Positions 18,300 to 27,883 of a DNA stretch of 64,000 nucleotides are shown here, piece by piece. Both the position numbers and the translations under genes were made by a program. Under the pieces are notes generated by a model. It was given only the letters and a program-made list of their open reading frames with translations, was not told the DNA's origin and searched no databases. Source of the stretch: Heyndrickxia camelliae (GTDB taxonomy: Bacteria; Bacillota; Bacilli; Bacillales; Bacillaceae_C); NCBI RefSeq assembly GCF_002844575.1, contig NZ_PIQO01000021.1, positions 1-64,000 on the forward strand, given 5' to 3'. The stretch's first letter is position 1. The number at the start of each line of letters is the position of its first letter.

Positions 18300-19004
18300 C
18301 TAGATTTTTATTTGTTTTTTTACACTTGCATCTTTCGCACAATGGAACTGTTCATTATATTCTACTAAGCCAATTTCGCAACCAGGACCAATCTCAACTT
18401 TCTTTCCTCTTATAACTTCAGCTTTCGTATATTCCACATAAATATGGTCACCTTCAATTGTATCCGCCTCTAAGCTGCCATTTTGTTTGTTCAAGCCGAG
18501 AAATGAGGATTTTCTTTTTACTTGAATCTCTTCTCCTCCCATTTCTATTACAAAACTTTTTCCGTATTTCAATTCGATATTTACCTTTTCTGCATTTAAT
18601 AATCCTCTAATGTCGAAGGTGCCATCTGATAAGAAATGTTCCACTTCACAGTCACCTTTTACAGATAGACCACCTTTTAGATTTATCTCTTCCCCAGAGA
18701 TGTTTCCTCCTACATCCAAAGAGCCGCGTATCTTCATTGCATTTCCATATACATCGTTATTGGCACTCATTGTCCCATAAACTTTTAGAATCTCTGACTT
18801 TACATTTCCTTGTAAATCAATAGTTCCATAAATATCAAGTGAACCTGCTTCCACGTCGCCCATTGCTACACCAGTTCCATAAACCTTAAATACTTGGCAA
18901 GTTAGATCATCCGTAATAGTGCCTTCTCCGCTAATAGTTATCTTGTTAAAATCACCGCCGCCAGAACTTCCTGAACCAAATATCTTTAAATTCCCCTTTT
19001 CCAT
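18300..19004 (-). CDS. bacF: Bactofilin-like polymer-forming protein (YhbF/BacF-like)
   Basis: A 234-residue protein built of repeated short beta-strand units (VYGTGV, IYGTID, VYGTMS, IRGSLD, LKGGLS), the beta-helix pattern of bactofilins (cytoskeletal polymers of flagellar or cell-shape function). The first residues MEKGNLKIFGSGSSGGG form a flexible tail. It is the last gene of a three-gene operon with 19024 and 19752, 19 bases after the previous stop. Homology to B. subtilis YhbF (BacF) is by memory of operon order; paralogy with the preceding gene is clear. Confidence 0.8.
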   Translation of the reverse strand: MEKGNLKIFGSGSSGGGDFNKITISGEGTITDDLTCQVFKVYGTGVAMGDVEAGSLDIYGTIDLQGNVKSEILKVYGTMSANNDVYGNAMKIRGSLDVGGNISGEEINLKGGLSVKGDCEVEHFLSDGTFDIRGLLNAEKVNIELKYGKSFVIEMGGEEIQVKRKSSFLGLNKQNGSLEADTIEGDHIYVEYTKAEVIRGKKVEIGPGCEIGLVEYNEQFHCAKDASVKKQIKI

Positions 19005-19023
19005 GTTAATACCTCCCTTTCAC

Positions 19024-19743
19024 TTAAAGTTGACTTGTCTTAATTACTTTAGAAGCCTTATCCACCTCAATCGTCCCTTTATACTCAACTGAATTTATCT
19101 CACAGTCCTGGCCAATTGTAACATTGTTACCACGAACAATTTTTGCTTTAACACCTTCGAGATGCAAATCATCTCCCTCAATGACATCTGCTACCAATCT
19201 TGTAGGATAGATAGATTTTATGATTTTCATCAATCCTTGTACCTTTTTCCTAATTCGAATGGTTTGACCTCCAATTTCCTTAACCTTGCAGTCACCATAT
19301 AAGAGAATATCGATATTTTCTGCATTAAGTAAGCCACTAATGGTGAATAACCCTTCTGAAACAAATTCTTCTGCCTCACAATCTCCTCCAATAGATGCTT
19401 TTCCATTAATCTTGATCTGATCTCCTCGTAATGAACCGCCTATAGAACCATTTCCCGATATTCTTATAGTTTCTGTATTCACCGCTCCACTCATGGAAGA
19501 ATGACCATCAATTGTAATACTCTCAGCATCCACATCGCCATTTATCGTCGACTTACCATTTATTGTTACAGTTTCTGCTTTAATATTTCCATTTACGGTT
19601 GCGAAGCCATTACAATCATAATGCTTGCATTCAATATCGCCGATCACTTTGCCCTTTCCATTTATCGAAGCAAGTTCAAATTCTCCGCCACTGGAACTAC
19701 CGAATCCATTTATCATCAAATCACGATTTTTATTCATATTCAT
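19024..19743 (-). CDS. bacE: Bactofilin-like polymer-forming protein (YhbE/BacE-like)
   Basis: A 239-residue beta-helix protein with repeated units NGFATVNGNIKAE, INGKSTINGDV, IDGHSSMSGAV, ISGNGSIGG, INGKASIGG, characteristic of bactofilins. In B. subtilis YhbE and YhbF (BacE, BacF) have been linked to flagellar basal-body assembly. The N-terminus is MNMNKNRDLMINGFGSSSGG. It follows yhbD closely (gap about 8 bases), with GGGAG inside the end of yhbD as ribosome binding site. BacE and BacF are related to each other and likely co-polymerise. Confidence 0.8.
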   Translation of the reverse strand: MNMNKNRDLMINGFGSSSGGEFELASINGKGKVIGDIECKHYDCNGFATVNGNIKAETVTINGKSTINGDVDAESITIDGHSSMSGAVNTETIRISGNGSIGGSLRGDQIKINGKASIGGDCEAEEFVSEGLFTISGLLNAENIDILLYGDCKVKEIGGQTIRIRKKVQGLMKIIKSIYPTRLVADVIEGDDLHLEGVKAKIVRGNNVTIGQDCEINSVEYKGTIEVDKASKVIKTSQL

Positions 19744-19751
19744 AAGCTCCC

Positions 19752-20369
19752 TTATAATAATTTCGATTTCAGTTCTTCCATACAGTGCGATAAAGAAATT
19801 TTTGTCACCAATTTTGTTGATTTCTCAAAATGAATATCACCAACATTTGAAACAATAAAACAGGAGGATATTCCAAGTTTGCGAATAAAAATCAGTTCCC
19901 CTGCCTTCATGGAACGATAATGATCACTCATTACCTGCAAAACCATTTTTCCTTCATCCAAATTTATGTCTCCAGAGCGCAATAATTTTTCAAGAATGTA
20001 AATAAAAAGCATTTGCTCAAAAGAGAATTTTTTCACCCCTTGATTCATTTCCATAAAAATATTTAGCACGGGTTGCGAAGCAATTCCCCTGTTGATTATT
20101 TCCACTTCATTTATGCTAAGTTTAGAAAGATTTGGGGAAAATACATCAGCTAATTCATCAAGTGATAAATTTTCCTTCATTGTTTGGATTTTTTTAATCC
20201 GCTCCAGGATTTTGTCTTTTGGAAAAAATGTCTCCTGACCAGTGAATGTTGACTTTCTAATAAACCATTCTTCCGGTATTAAGTTTTTACGTTTCCATCT
20301 ATATAACTGTCCATAAGAAATGTCCGTAAGTTCTAGTAAGTCTTTTTTAGATATTAATTCCTCCATCAT
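19752..20369 (-). CDS. yhbD: YhbD-like DNA-binding protein
   Basis: A 205-residue protein with an N-terminal MerR-like or winged helix segment (LLELTDISYGQLYRWKRKNLIPEEWF, about 10-36) followed by a helix-rich domain; no known cofactor motif. It heads the operon with two bactofilins, the same order as B. subtilis yhbD-yhbE-yhbF by memory, so it probably regulates or acts with them. A palindromic sequence GTAACA/TGTTAC lies at 20397-20414, close upstream. Function is not established. Confidence 0.75.
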   Translation of the reverse strand: MMEELISKKDLLELTDISYGQLYRWKRKNLIPEEWFIRKSTFTGQETFFPKDKILERIKKIQTMKENLSLDELADVFSPNLSKLSINEVEIINRGIASQPVLNIFMEMNQGVKKFSFEQMLFIYILEKLLRSGDINLDEGKMVLQVMSDHYRSMKAGELIFIRKLGISSCFIVSNVGDIHFEKSTKLVTKISLSHCMEELKSKLL

Positions 20370-20396
20370 TCTATCCTTCTCCTTTCACAAACTAAT

Positions 20397-20414
20397 GTAA
20401 CATAACACTGTTAC
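20397..20414. promoter_or_regulatory. Palindrome upstream of yhbD, possible operator
   Basis: GTAACA and TGTTAC are perfectly inverted with a six-base spacer, and lie about 30-45 bases upstream of the yhbD start. A related half-site TGTTAC recurs in the hairpin just upstream (20499-20509). Placement near the promoter suggests autoregulation by YhbD or another regulator. Confidence 0.35.
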
Positions 20415-20473
20415 GTTTGCAAAGTCTATTTTCAAAATAATTCGTATATGTTATTTTATCAAGGATTTAAGAC

Positions 20474-20508
20474 CAAAAAAAATAACAGCATAATAGAATA
20501 TGCTGTTA
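20474..20508 (-). terminator. Terminator ending a short minus-strand unit upstream of yhbD
   Basis: Perfect 10-bp stem TAACAGCATA (20483-20492) / TATGCTGTTA (20499-20508) with a minus-strand T-run of eight or more. A strong terminator at 20814 already ends the protease transcript, so this second one suggests a separate short transcript of about 300 bases. Confidence 0.7.
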
Positions 20509-20813
20509 CATTGTTTCATTACCTTGTTTTATTTTGATTAGGACGGGAAGTCAACTCCAGCAATGTTTCCTTTTGCTTAATCTTGGACTTTACCTAGACC
20601 AAGGCGCCATGAGTTCCGGGTTGTTGTGTTGTTCTCCAGCCTGGCTGATAACTGGAGTGAGAGTATTTTTCATAGGGCTAGGAGCAATAGTAGGGGTACA
20701 TCGTTTTGAAACATGTTCATCACCAGAATATTCACAGCTTTATTCTCTCTCACGCTGCTTACCCTTTATTCATTGAGTATGCAATCCTTTTATAATAGCT
20801 AAATCACTTAAAG
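20509..20813 (-). other. GC-rich segment between two terminators, possible small RNA or decayed gene
   Basis: Two 60-base rows here are 52% and 45% G+C by my count, against roughly 35% around. It holds several short inverted repeats (CTCCAG/CTGGAG, CTTGG/CCAAG). A minus-strand frame reads PSPMKNTLTPVISQAGEQ in one phase and VKSKIKQKETLLELTSRPNQ in another, as if frameshifted. No intact gene with a ribosome binding site is seen. Confidence 0.4.
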
Positions 20814-20853
20814 AAAAATAGCTGCTGCGAGACTCTCGCATAACAGCTATTTT
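20814..20853 (-). terminator. Terminator of the large S8 protease gene
   Basis: Long two-part hairpin: AAAATAGCTG / CAGCTATTTT outside and TGCGAGA/TCTCGCA inside, with a T-run on the minus strand; located just beyond the stop codon at 20861. Confidence 0.85.
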
Positions 20854-20860
20854 CATATGA

Positions 20861-23800
20861 TTATTTTACCGGCACAACCGTTGTGTTACCGGCATTGTCG
20901 AACGCTACAACCTGTACTGTATGTCCACTAATATCACCTACATTGAAATTCGTATCCGCTTCGGAAAAGTATGCTTTATTTGTAACAGATTTACCATCAA
21001 CGAACACATCCCAATAGGAAAGTCCGCTGCCATTTTTCTCATCAGATGCATGGACAGTAAGATTCTTGGATTTCACATCAAATTTGACATCTAATTTTGG
21101 TTTTGTTACATCCAATTTTAAAGGTAACTCAATCGTTTGAGGTTTTGCTGCTCGATAATCAATAACACCTTCCACTTGAAGATAGTATTGACCTTCTTTA
21201 GCTGTTTTCCCTTTAATCTTTCCGTCCCATACAAAGTTTGGATCTAATGTATACATAGAGCCATTTCCGCTATCATAAGCGTCCTTGTACATATCTCCTT
21301 CATTTACAATAGTTGCCACTCTATGTTTTTTGCTATCTAGCACATAAAGAGTTACATTTTTTGCATTTCGCAAGAATGATAGGATTGGTAATGCATCATC
21401 TTGAACTCCGTCACCATTTGGAGAGAAGGCGATCTTCGCAGGATCGGTATCCCCTGTTTTTATATCTCCTCCAAGGAATCCATAGTCTCCACCGCTTAAA
21501 GATGTTAATACTCCAGTATAACCATAATAGGTTTTCGCATCCCACATTGGTTTATCAAAAATAGGCGCCTTATCCCATTGTCCATCAAAACCTACATATG
21601 GAACAGTTAGAGTTGGATTGTTATCCGTTGGATCGGTTAATTGAACAAATCCTTCCAACCAGAAACCATTTGGATATTTGGAATTAAGGTATTTCTGTGC
21701 GGCTTTTGCATCCATTGTGATATTAATCTTTACATCCTTTTTAGCAGGTACAACAACTTGGTCTTTCGCTTTTCCATTAATTTTGAAATCAACATATTTA
21801 TCTAAATCTAGAGCTCCGACATCATTCGGCGCATTAATTAAATCGCTGCCATTTTGTACTGGTGAATCTGTTTGAGCATTAATCGATAAATTATATCTTG
21901 CTGTTTTATTCGTTAAGTTTTTCGCTGTTAATTGGAATGTTACTTTACCATTTTTCACTTCTTTTAAAGCAACTTTGCCAACATTTGATTTTGACTCAGT
22001 TACAACTACTGGTGTTGTTAAAGCGGAATTGATTTGCATTAATCCTGCACCTTGACGGCGAGGAGAAACGAATTCCCCATCAAATAGTACCGGTTTCGAT
22101 GTATTCATTAGTAAATTTTTTGCTAATGATACACGATCACTATCATCTACACCAAAATCCTTGTCTACACGTTCCAACACCAATGCTGATCCACCGGAAA
22201 CATGCGGTGCTGCCATAGAAGTTCCGCTCATTAAACCATATTTATTATCGTTAAGAGTGGAGTAAATTTGTCCGCCTGGAGCTGTAATCTCTGGTTTAAA
22301 GTCCAAGCTCGGTGTTACACCCCAAGATGAGAATGCACTCATTTTGCCTGCATCTGGATTTGGAATGCTTGTTTTCACATCATCAAACGATATCTTAACT
22401 GTTTTGCCGCTATTTAATGCAGCTCTTAGTGTATCCCCATCATTTTTTAGCATAAATAGTTGCGGAATCGTTATAGCAGGATCAGATGCCATATTTACAA
22501 TTCCTTCTTGGTTATTGTATACAATTACTCCAGCTGCCCCAGCTTTTTGAGCATTAAGAGCTTTGTCTACAAAGTTATAAGTACCACGTTGGACAAGTGC
22601 GTATTTTCCTTTAAAATCTTTTCCTGCAAAATCCTCTGGTCCACCAAGACCAGCGGCTAACACATCAAACGTTTTTTGTTCCACAGTATTTGGATGTGTT
22701 TGTCCTGCAGATAAATACGCTGCATTATTTGTGATTCCATCAATTGTATATTTTAATCCATCCGTTACCATATTCGTATTTTCATATGAGGCAACAGAGA
22801 TTGATTCATCTGCAACACTCGGTGAACCAACTACACCATAATCAGGGTTAGAAGTAAGTGGATAATAATAGCCACTTCCGAAGTAAGTAGAGTTACCTGC
22901 AGAGATAGACATTACGACACCATTCTCCGTCGCACGTTTAACAGCTTGTTGCTCAGGTGATTTAGCATTTACAAATCCAGACGGTGAACCTAAGCTCATA
23001 TTTAGAACGTCCGCGCCAAGCTTGATTGCGTCATCGATTGCTTTTACATAAATATCCCCATATGTTGAACCAATAGATTGGTCGTTGCTGAATACTTTAA
23101 GTGCCAGTAGTTGCGCTTCAGGTGCGATACCTTTAATGCCCCCGTTATCTTCATCGCCATTGGCCGCAACCGTACCAGCAACGTGCATTCCATGCATGGA
23201 TGCACCTGCACCTAAGTCTTTCACAGTATCATTTTTATCAAAATAGTTATATCCATAAGGAACTTTATCCGTATAAAATTTGCCTGGCAGACCATTATCT
23301 GCAACAAGCCCCTCTACTTTTGATTTTGTTAACTTTTCCTTTGAAGGATCCGTTAATTTCATGTCTTTATGATCGAAATCGATTCCAGTATCAATGATAC
23401 CAACAACCATTCCTTCTCCTTTATAGCCGTAATTTCTCCAAGCTTCTTGTGCCTGAACAAGCTCCTTGCTATAAATCATATCTGGTTTTTCTTGTGGTCT
23501 CTTGTATTCATTTACAACCTCAACTGATTTTACTCCTTCAATTGCCTTAATTTGATCAATGTCTCGATATTTGACATCAGCACTAAAACCATTAACGATA
23601 GTTGTTACATCGTTGATTTCCTTGGACTTGATTTTTTTATCCTTCATCTTTCCCTTAACTGCCTTCTGCTCGGCAATTGCTTTACCTTCTATATTTTTTC
23701 TTTCTTGTTTACTAAGTTTATTGTATTTAACACCTTTTTGCTTTGCATATTCAATGGTTGGGTCACCGGTCATCTCAACAAAGACGCGAACTTCTTTGTT

Positions 23801-23944
23801 TGGATCCACATTAGGCCGTACTTTTGTAGGTTTTGCTTTATTTACCTTGTCCAAACTGACTGCCTGGGAAGCCCCCATACCAAATACTGCACTGCCGCAT
23901 GTGACGAGTAAAATTAATAAAAGTGCTAGACTGCGCTTCAGCAT
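20861..23944 (-). CDS. Secreted S8 (subtilisin-like) serine protease, cell-envelope type with PA insert
   Basis: A 1027-residue exported protease. Signal peptide about 1-29; inhibitor-I9-like propeptide (about 50-145, with VFVEMTGDP and NGFSADV); S8 domain with catalytic Asp185 (GIIDTGID), His251 (HGMHVAGT), oxyanion Asn351 (SAGNS) and Ser576 (GTSMAAPHVSG). A protease-associated (PA) insert lies at about 400-530. The C-terminal 400 residues contain FnIII-like and Fn3-5-like segments, like lactocepin-type proteases. No LPXTG anchor is visible. It probably degrades proteins for nutrition or in the cell wall. Start ATG 23944 with an AGGGGGAGAAAGAAG site upstream. It has its own terminator and is separate from yhbD. 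Confidence 0.9.
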   Translation of the reverse strand: MLKRSLALLLILLVTCGSAVFGMGASQAVSLDKVNKAKPTKVRPNVDPNKEVRVFVEMTGDPTIEYAKQKGVKYNKLSKQERKNIEGKAIAEQKAVKGKMKDKKIKSKEINDVTTIVNGFSADVKYRDIDQIKAIEGVKSVEVVNEYKRPQEKPDMIYSKELVQAQEAWRNYGYKGEGMVVGIIDTGIDFDHKDMKLTDPSKEKLTKSKVEGLVADNGLPGKFYTDKVPYGYNYFDKNDTVKDLGAGASMHGMHVAGTVAANGDEDNGGIKGIAPEAQLLALKVFSNDQSIGSTYGDIYVKAIDDAIKLGADVLNMSLGSPSGFVNAKSPEQQAVKRATENGVVMSISAGNSTYFGSGYYYPLTSNPDYGVVGSPSVADESISVASYENTNMVTDGLKYTIDGITNNAAYLSAGQTHPNTVEQKTFDVLAAGLGGPEDFAGKDFKGKYALVQRGTYNFVDKALNAQKAGAAGVIVYNNQEGIVNMASDPAITIPQLFMLKNDGDTLRAALNSGKTVKISFDDVKTSIPNPDAGKMSAFSSWGVTPSLDFKPEITAPGGQIYSTLNDNKYGLMSGTSMAAPHVSGGSALVLERVDKDFGVDDSDRVSLAKNLLMNTSKPVLFDGEFVSPRRQGAGLMQINSALTTPVVVTESKSNVGKVALKEVKNGKVTFQLTAKNLTNKTARYNLSINAQTDSPVQNGSDLINAPNDVGALDLDKYVDFKINGKAKDQVVVPAKKDVKINITMDAKAAQKYLNSKYPNGFWLEGFVQLTDPTDNNPTLTVPYVGFDGQWDKAPIFDKPMWDAKTYYGYTGVLTSLSGGDYGFLGGDIKTGDTDPAKIAFSPNGDGVQDDALPILSFLRNAKNVTLYVLDSKKHRVATIVNEGDMYKDAYDSGNGSMYTLDPNFVWDGKIKGKTAKEGQYYLQVEGVIDYRAAKPQTIELPLKLDVTKPKLDVKFDVKSKNLTVHASDEKNGSGLSYWDVFVDGKSVTNKAYFSEADTNFNVGDISGHTVQVVAFDNAGNTTVVPVK

Positions 23945-24300
23945 CTTCTTTCTCCCCCTAAATTAGTTTTCATATCAATAGATTGCTAGATTTAAGTAAA
24001 TTCCTCCCCCCAAATAAATATATATATTATCTTGATGCCGAAATTTTCAGAACATATCTAAAGTAGCATACGCATGGTTTGCTAACTAGATTCTTAAGTC
24101 CTAGGTAAATAGTCGCAATAGTTAGGTAATTCGACAAACATCACATTTAATTTTACTGAATAGACAAAATAGTACCTGTAGTTAGGCATTTTACAAAAAC
24201 GTTTTTATAAAATGTCGATTTTTATTTAGAGAAATGAAATAAGTCTTATTTACTGCATACTTTTAATGCTTTTTCCAAAACTAAAAAGGAGGTGATTTTA
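23945..24300. other. Divergent promoter region between protease and phosphatase
   Basis: About 350 AT-rich bases. I looked for PhoP boxes (repeats of TTAACA/TTTACA) upstream of the alkaline phosphatase, but found only one TTTTACA near 24190 and no tandem pair. Confidence 0.4.
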
Positions 24301-25905
24301 GTGAAGTACATAGTCCTTCTCTTCCTTCTATTTACCCCACTCCATTCTATACATGCAGTAAAATCAGTAGAAGAGCCGAAAAATGTTATTTTCATGGTGA
24401 TGGATGGGACAAATTCAGATGTTCTTACCTTAGCAAGATGGTATAAGGGGAGAGCTCTTGCACTTGATGAGATTCTAGTTGGCGGTGTTAAAACCTATTC
24501 TTTGCAATCAGGGATTACAGATTCCGCAGCTGCTGGAACCGCTATGGCCACTGGACATAAGACATCAGTCGATATGATTGGTCTAGTTCCAAAATTAAAG
24601 AATAATAAGATTCAATCTGTTCAACCGGCTGTCAGTATTTTGGAAGCAGCAAAATTAAAAGGGCTTTTAACTGGAATTGTTTCTACCTCACCAATACAGC
24701 ACGCTACACCCGCTGCTTTTACCTCTCATACCCTTAGCCGCAATGGATATGATGACATCGCTGAACAGCAAGTATATCAAGGGTTAGATATAGTACTTGG
24801 CGGGGGGAAAGTATCTTTATTACCGAAAAAAAACGATAATATACTCCATACACCAAGCGGAGTTGGATCCAATATGCCCTTCAATCGAAAGGATGGAGAA
24901 AATCTTTTAGACGAAATAAAGAGAAGTGGATATGCCTTCGTGGAAACAAATTCTGAACTGGAGAAGGTCAACAAAGGGAAAGTGTGGGGAAGTTTTGCCG
25001 ATGTGGATATCGCTTATGAATTGGACCGTCCATCACTTGCTCCTAATCAACCATCACTAGCGTATATGACCAAGAAGGCTCTGAATCTGCTTCACAATCA
25101 GCAAAAAGGTTTTTTCCTATTTGTAGAGGGAAGTAAAATTGACTGGGCGGCTCATAAAAACGATCCCGTAGGAATGATTAGTGAGGTATTATCATTTGAT
25201 GCTGCGGTAGAGGAGGCATTACATTTTGCTCAACAAAATCCGAATACCTTATTGATAGCAGTTGCAGATCATGGTAACAGCGGCCTCACAATGGGAAACC
25301 AAAACACTAATAAGTCTTATTCTAAAACACCAATTAACCAGTTTATTGATCCTTTAAAAAAAGCAAAGCTAACGGCAACTGGTGCAGCATCATTACTGAA
25401 AAAAGACCGTTCTAATATTGATGAAGTAACCAGTTATTATGGACTTTCACCTTTATCGGTGCAAGATATGAAAAGAATAGAAACCACGGATAACGTGGAA
25501 TTAGAATTAGCAAAACAAATGGCGAAGCGAGCAAATTTAGGCTTTACTACCCTTGGTCATTCTGGCGAGGATGTCTTCTTATATGCATATGGTCCCGGGA
25601 AACCAACAGGATTAATTAATAATACAGATTTTCCATCCTATATAACCAAGTTTTTAGGAATATCCTCATTAAATCATTTCAATCAAACTTTGTTTATGGA
25701 TGCAAAAGTTTATTATGAAAAAAAAGGATATAAAGTAAAGGTTGATCTTACTGATCGTCACAATCCATTGTTTATTGCTGAAAAAAAGGGGCAAAAAATA
25801 ATATATCCCGCAAACAAAAACTATAAACTCGTAAATGGCAAAAGAAATGATTTGATTGGTGTCAATGTGTATGTAAATCAACAATTTTGGATTACTGAAA
25901 AATAA
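24301..25905 (+). CDS. Alkaline phosphatase, secreted
   Basis: A 534-residue exported enzyme that releases phosphate from monoesters, with a short signal peptide (MKYIVLLFLLFTPLHSIHA). It contains the metal ligand Asp35 (VMDGTNSD), the nucleophile Ser75 in GITDSAAAGTAMATGHKT, DWAAHKNDP, VADHGNSGL and GHSGEDVFLYAYGP, all matching the alkaline phosphatase family. The GTG start at 24301 is preceded by AAGGAGGTGATTTTA; a second GTG nine bases upstream is less likely. Two hairpins follow. The C-terminal about 80 residues (YYEKKGYKVKVDL...) extend beyond the usual core. Confidence 0.9.
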   Translation: MKYIVLLFLLFTPLHSIHAVKSVEEPKNVIFMVMDGTNSDVLTLARWYKGRALALDEILVGGVKTYSLQSGITDSAAAGTAMATGHKTSVDMIGLVPKLKNNKIQSVQPAVSILEAAKLKGLLTGIVSTSPIQHATPAAFTSHTLSRNGYDDIAEQQVYQGLDIVLGGGKVSLLPKKNDNILHTPSGVGSNMPFNRKDGENLLDEIKRSGYAFVETNSELEKVNKGKVWGSFADVDIAYELDRPSLAPNQPSLAYMTKKALNLLHNQQKGFFLFVEGSKIDWAAHKNDPVGMISEVLSFDAAVEEALHFAQQNPNTLLIAVADHGNSGLTMGNQNTNKSYSKTPINQFIDPLKKAKLTATGAASLLKKDRSNIDEVTSYYGLSPLSVQDMKRIETTDNVELELAKQMAKRANLGFTTLGHSGEDVFLYAYGPGKPTGLINNTDFPSYITKFLGISSLNHFNQTLFMDAKVYYEKKGYKVKVDLTDRHNPLFIAEKKGQKIIYPANKNYKLVNGKRNDLIGVNVYVNQQFWITEK

Positions 25906-25999
25906 GATAATGGGGACGTTTGACCCCTTATCCTTATTTAATGGTTCCACCTTTTCTTAAATGACTTCTTCTATTAAAATAGAAGTAGTGCCTATTTTT
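25906..25999 (+). terminator. Tandem hairpins after the phosphatase gene
   Basis: GATAATGGGG/CCCCTTATC (25906-25932) and ACTTCTTCTAT/ATAGAAGTAGT (25964-25989, one mismatch) followed by T-rich CCTATTTTT. The second is the better terminator. Confidence 0.6.
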
Positions 26000-26055
26000 A
26001 AAATGACAAGCGCAAGAGTTATTAAAATTAAAATTATTTTTTAACAAGTTTAATC

Positions 26056-26296
26056 GTGTCTAGCTACTTATGGGCTAGCGGATTTCTCCGTCTCCTCCCT
26101 GGATAAGATTAGGCAAAATTGGCACTTCAAATTTTACTCGGTAAAATGAAACTTTGGTGAAATTTGAATTGCCAATTTCAATGTCGTAAACTGCCTCAGC
26201 ACGTTTTCCTTTATCTCAGACGAAGACTACAAAGTGAAATAACAAAACAAATTTCACTCATCCATACACCGATGAACAAGGCACTTGCACTTTTCT
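26056..26296 (-). repeat. Full-length copy of the dispersed intergenic repeat (inverted orientation)
   Basis: Read on the minus strand: AAAAGTGCAAGTGCCTTG, ATCGGTGTATGGATGAGTG, GAAATTTGTTTTGTTATTTCAC, GTAGTCTTCG, AAAGGAAAACGTGCTGAG and the end GAAATCCGCTAGCCC. The same blocks occur, in the same order, at 41669-41885. It includes an internal inverted repeat (CAAATTT/AAATTTG). It ends 7 bases before the ribosome binding site of ywqB. Confidence 0.7.
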
Positions 26297-26320
26297 AAAC
26301 AACCGGAGGTGATAGTCAAT

Positions 26321-27883
26321 ATGAAAGATCAACTTCTTGCTTATGCCGATAAACTTCAAACTTATTTAGATCCTACAAGTGAAACCCACCAAAGGCTAGT
26401 GCAGAAAGGCCTACTTTTATTTCGTCAGCAACTTGTTTCCAAAAAAAATTTTTCCTCCCCCCTCCTTTCAGCAAAAGTACAGGATGTAACGTCTGTTCAA
26501 GTTACTCTAAATTTAGAAAATCCTGAAGACAATTATTGTTCATGTCCACAGGAAGGAATCTGCCGTCACCAAATGGCATTATTTTTCTCCGCATACAACC
26601 AAATCGGCAGTGTATTTGATTGGGTGCAAGAATGGAAAAAACAGACTTCCTCTTTTGCAATTTTAAATGGGCTAAAACGTGGAAGTGATTTGCTTACAGA
26701 GCAAACTTCTGCACCATTAACCGGACATAAAGCCTGGATAAATCGTTTCGAAAAGGCATTTAATCGTATTGATATTCCAAATGAATATGTTCTTGACGAA
26801 AAGTTAAAGCCGGTTTATTACAGGATAATTGAATTCTCACCTGTTGAGAGGGAATGGAAACCGCTTTATCAATTATTTGCAGCCTACCATTCTATAAAAG
26901 AAGCAAATAGGATATGTTATAAGCAGCATTTTCAAACAGAGGATTCATTCTTTTCCTTTTTGATGCAAGAAGTGGAAGATGCGCTAAAGAAATTAACTAT
27001 TTCTGTCCAACCGTTTGCCTTTGACCCATATATTGCTTATTTGCGTACCGATTGTACGGAATTGCTTACATTAGACACCTACCATTCTTCTATCATGGTA
27101 GAGCTATATATGGCCCTTTGGACATCCTTTTTTAAACAAACTATTTGGCGCAAGCTCGAATTAGAAAGGCTACAATCCTGTACGGAGCAAAATGGCAGGA
27201 TAAAACTAGCTAATATTCATATGGCAATTTTATGTGGAAGAGATGAACTCGCATTAAATGCATTAAAAGGGATAGATAAGAATATTATTTACTTTTCCCA
27301 GCACTGGTTTCAATATTTGCAATCACAAAAGGCTTACAGTCGACTTAGCAAGTATATAACTGCCATGATTCCTTTTATTTCTGATTATTTATTAACACTG
27401 AATAGTGATTTTGACCGTTATGCCTTTATGAGAATGTTTTTTCGAACGGTAGATGAACCTGCACTGTCGGACCACAACCCAGTCCTAATGGAAAAAGTAT
27501 ATATTAAATTTCTTCCTTTTAGTTATGCACAATATAATGAATATCTCATAATGAAACAAAAATATCGTGTTTGGATTGAATTACAGCATCTAACCGGAAA
27601 AGATATTGATTCTATTGATAAGGCAAAATTAGATACAGTGACAAAAAGTGATCCACAACTTGCTATGCCGCTTTATCATGAGTCTATTGAAAATCTTTTG
27701 GAAAATCGTAATCGTGAAGCATATAAAAAAACAGTAAGATATTTAAAAAAGCTGCGTGTTTTATATAAAAAACAGAAAAAAATGGATTTATGGGAATCCT
27801 ATTTTAATGATTTGCTTATGAAGACAAAAAGACTTCGTGCATTTCACGAGGAATGTAGAAGGGGAAAGCTAATCGATGCTTAA
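26321..27883 (+). CDS. ywqB: SWIM zinc-finger protein YwqB-like
   Basis: A 520-residue protein with a SWIM zinc motif near the N-terminus: CSCPQEGICRH (CxCx6CxH). SWIM domains bind DNA or proteins. The rest is helical and lacks known catalytic motifs. The start ATG at 26321 follows CGGAGGTGATAGTC; an upstream in-frame ATG lacks such a site. It overlaps the following SNF2 helicase by 8 bases, as in the B. subtilis ywqB-ywqA pair, suggesting a complex with the ATPase in DNA metabolism. The exact role is unknown. Confidence 0.85.
   Translation: MKDQLLAYADKLQTYLDPTSETHQRLVQKGLLLFRQQLVSKKNFSSPLLSAKVQDVTSVQVTLNLENPEDNYCSCPQEGICRHQMALFFSAYNQIGSVFDWVQEWKKQTSSFAILNGLKRGSDLLTEQTSAPLTGHKAWINRFEKAFNRIDIPNEYVLDEKLKPVYYRIIEFSPVEREWKPLYQLFAAYHSIKEANRICYKQHFQTEDSFFSFLMQEVEDALKKLTISVQPFAFDPYIAYLRTDCTELLTLDTYHSSIMVELYMALWTSFFKQTIWRKLELERLQSCTEQNGRIKLANIHMAILCGRDELALNALKGIDKNIIYFSQHWFQYLQSQKAYSRLSKYITAMIPFISDYLLTLNSDFDRYAFMRMFFRTVDEPALSDHNPVLMEKVYIKFLPFSYAQYNEYLIMKQKYRVWIELQHLTGKDIDSIDKAKLDTVTKSDPQLAMPLYHESIENLLENRNREAYKKTVRYLKKLRVLYKKQKKMDLWESYFNDLLMKTKRLRAFHEECRRGKLIDA

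Noticed and set aside
20534-20776. 80-residue plus-strand open frame between yhbD and the protease gene
   Set aside because: No ribosome binding site, biased composition, lies opposite a region whose transcription signals point to the minus strand.
23945-24300. PhoP boxes upstream of the alkaline phosphatase
   Set aside because: Only one TTTTACA word; no tandem repeats with 5-base spacing.
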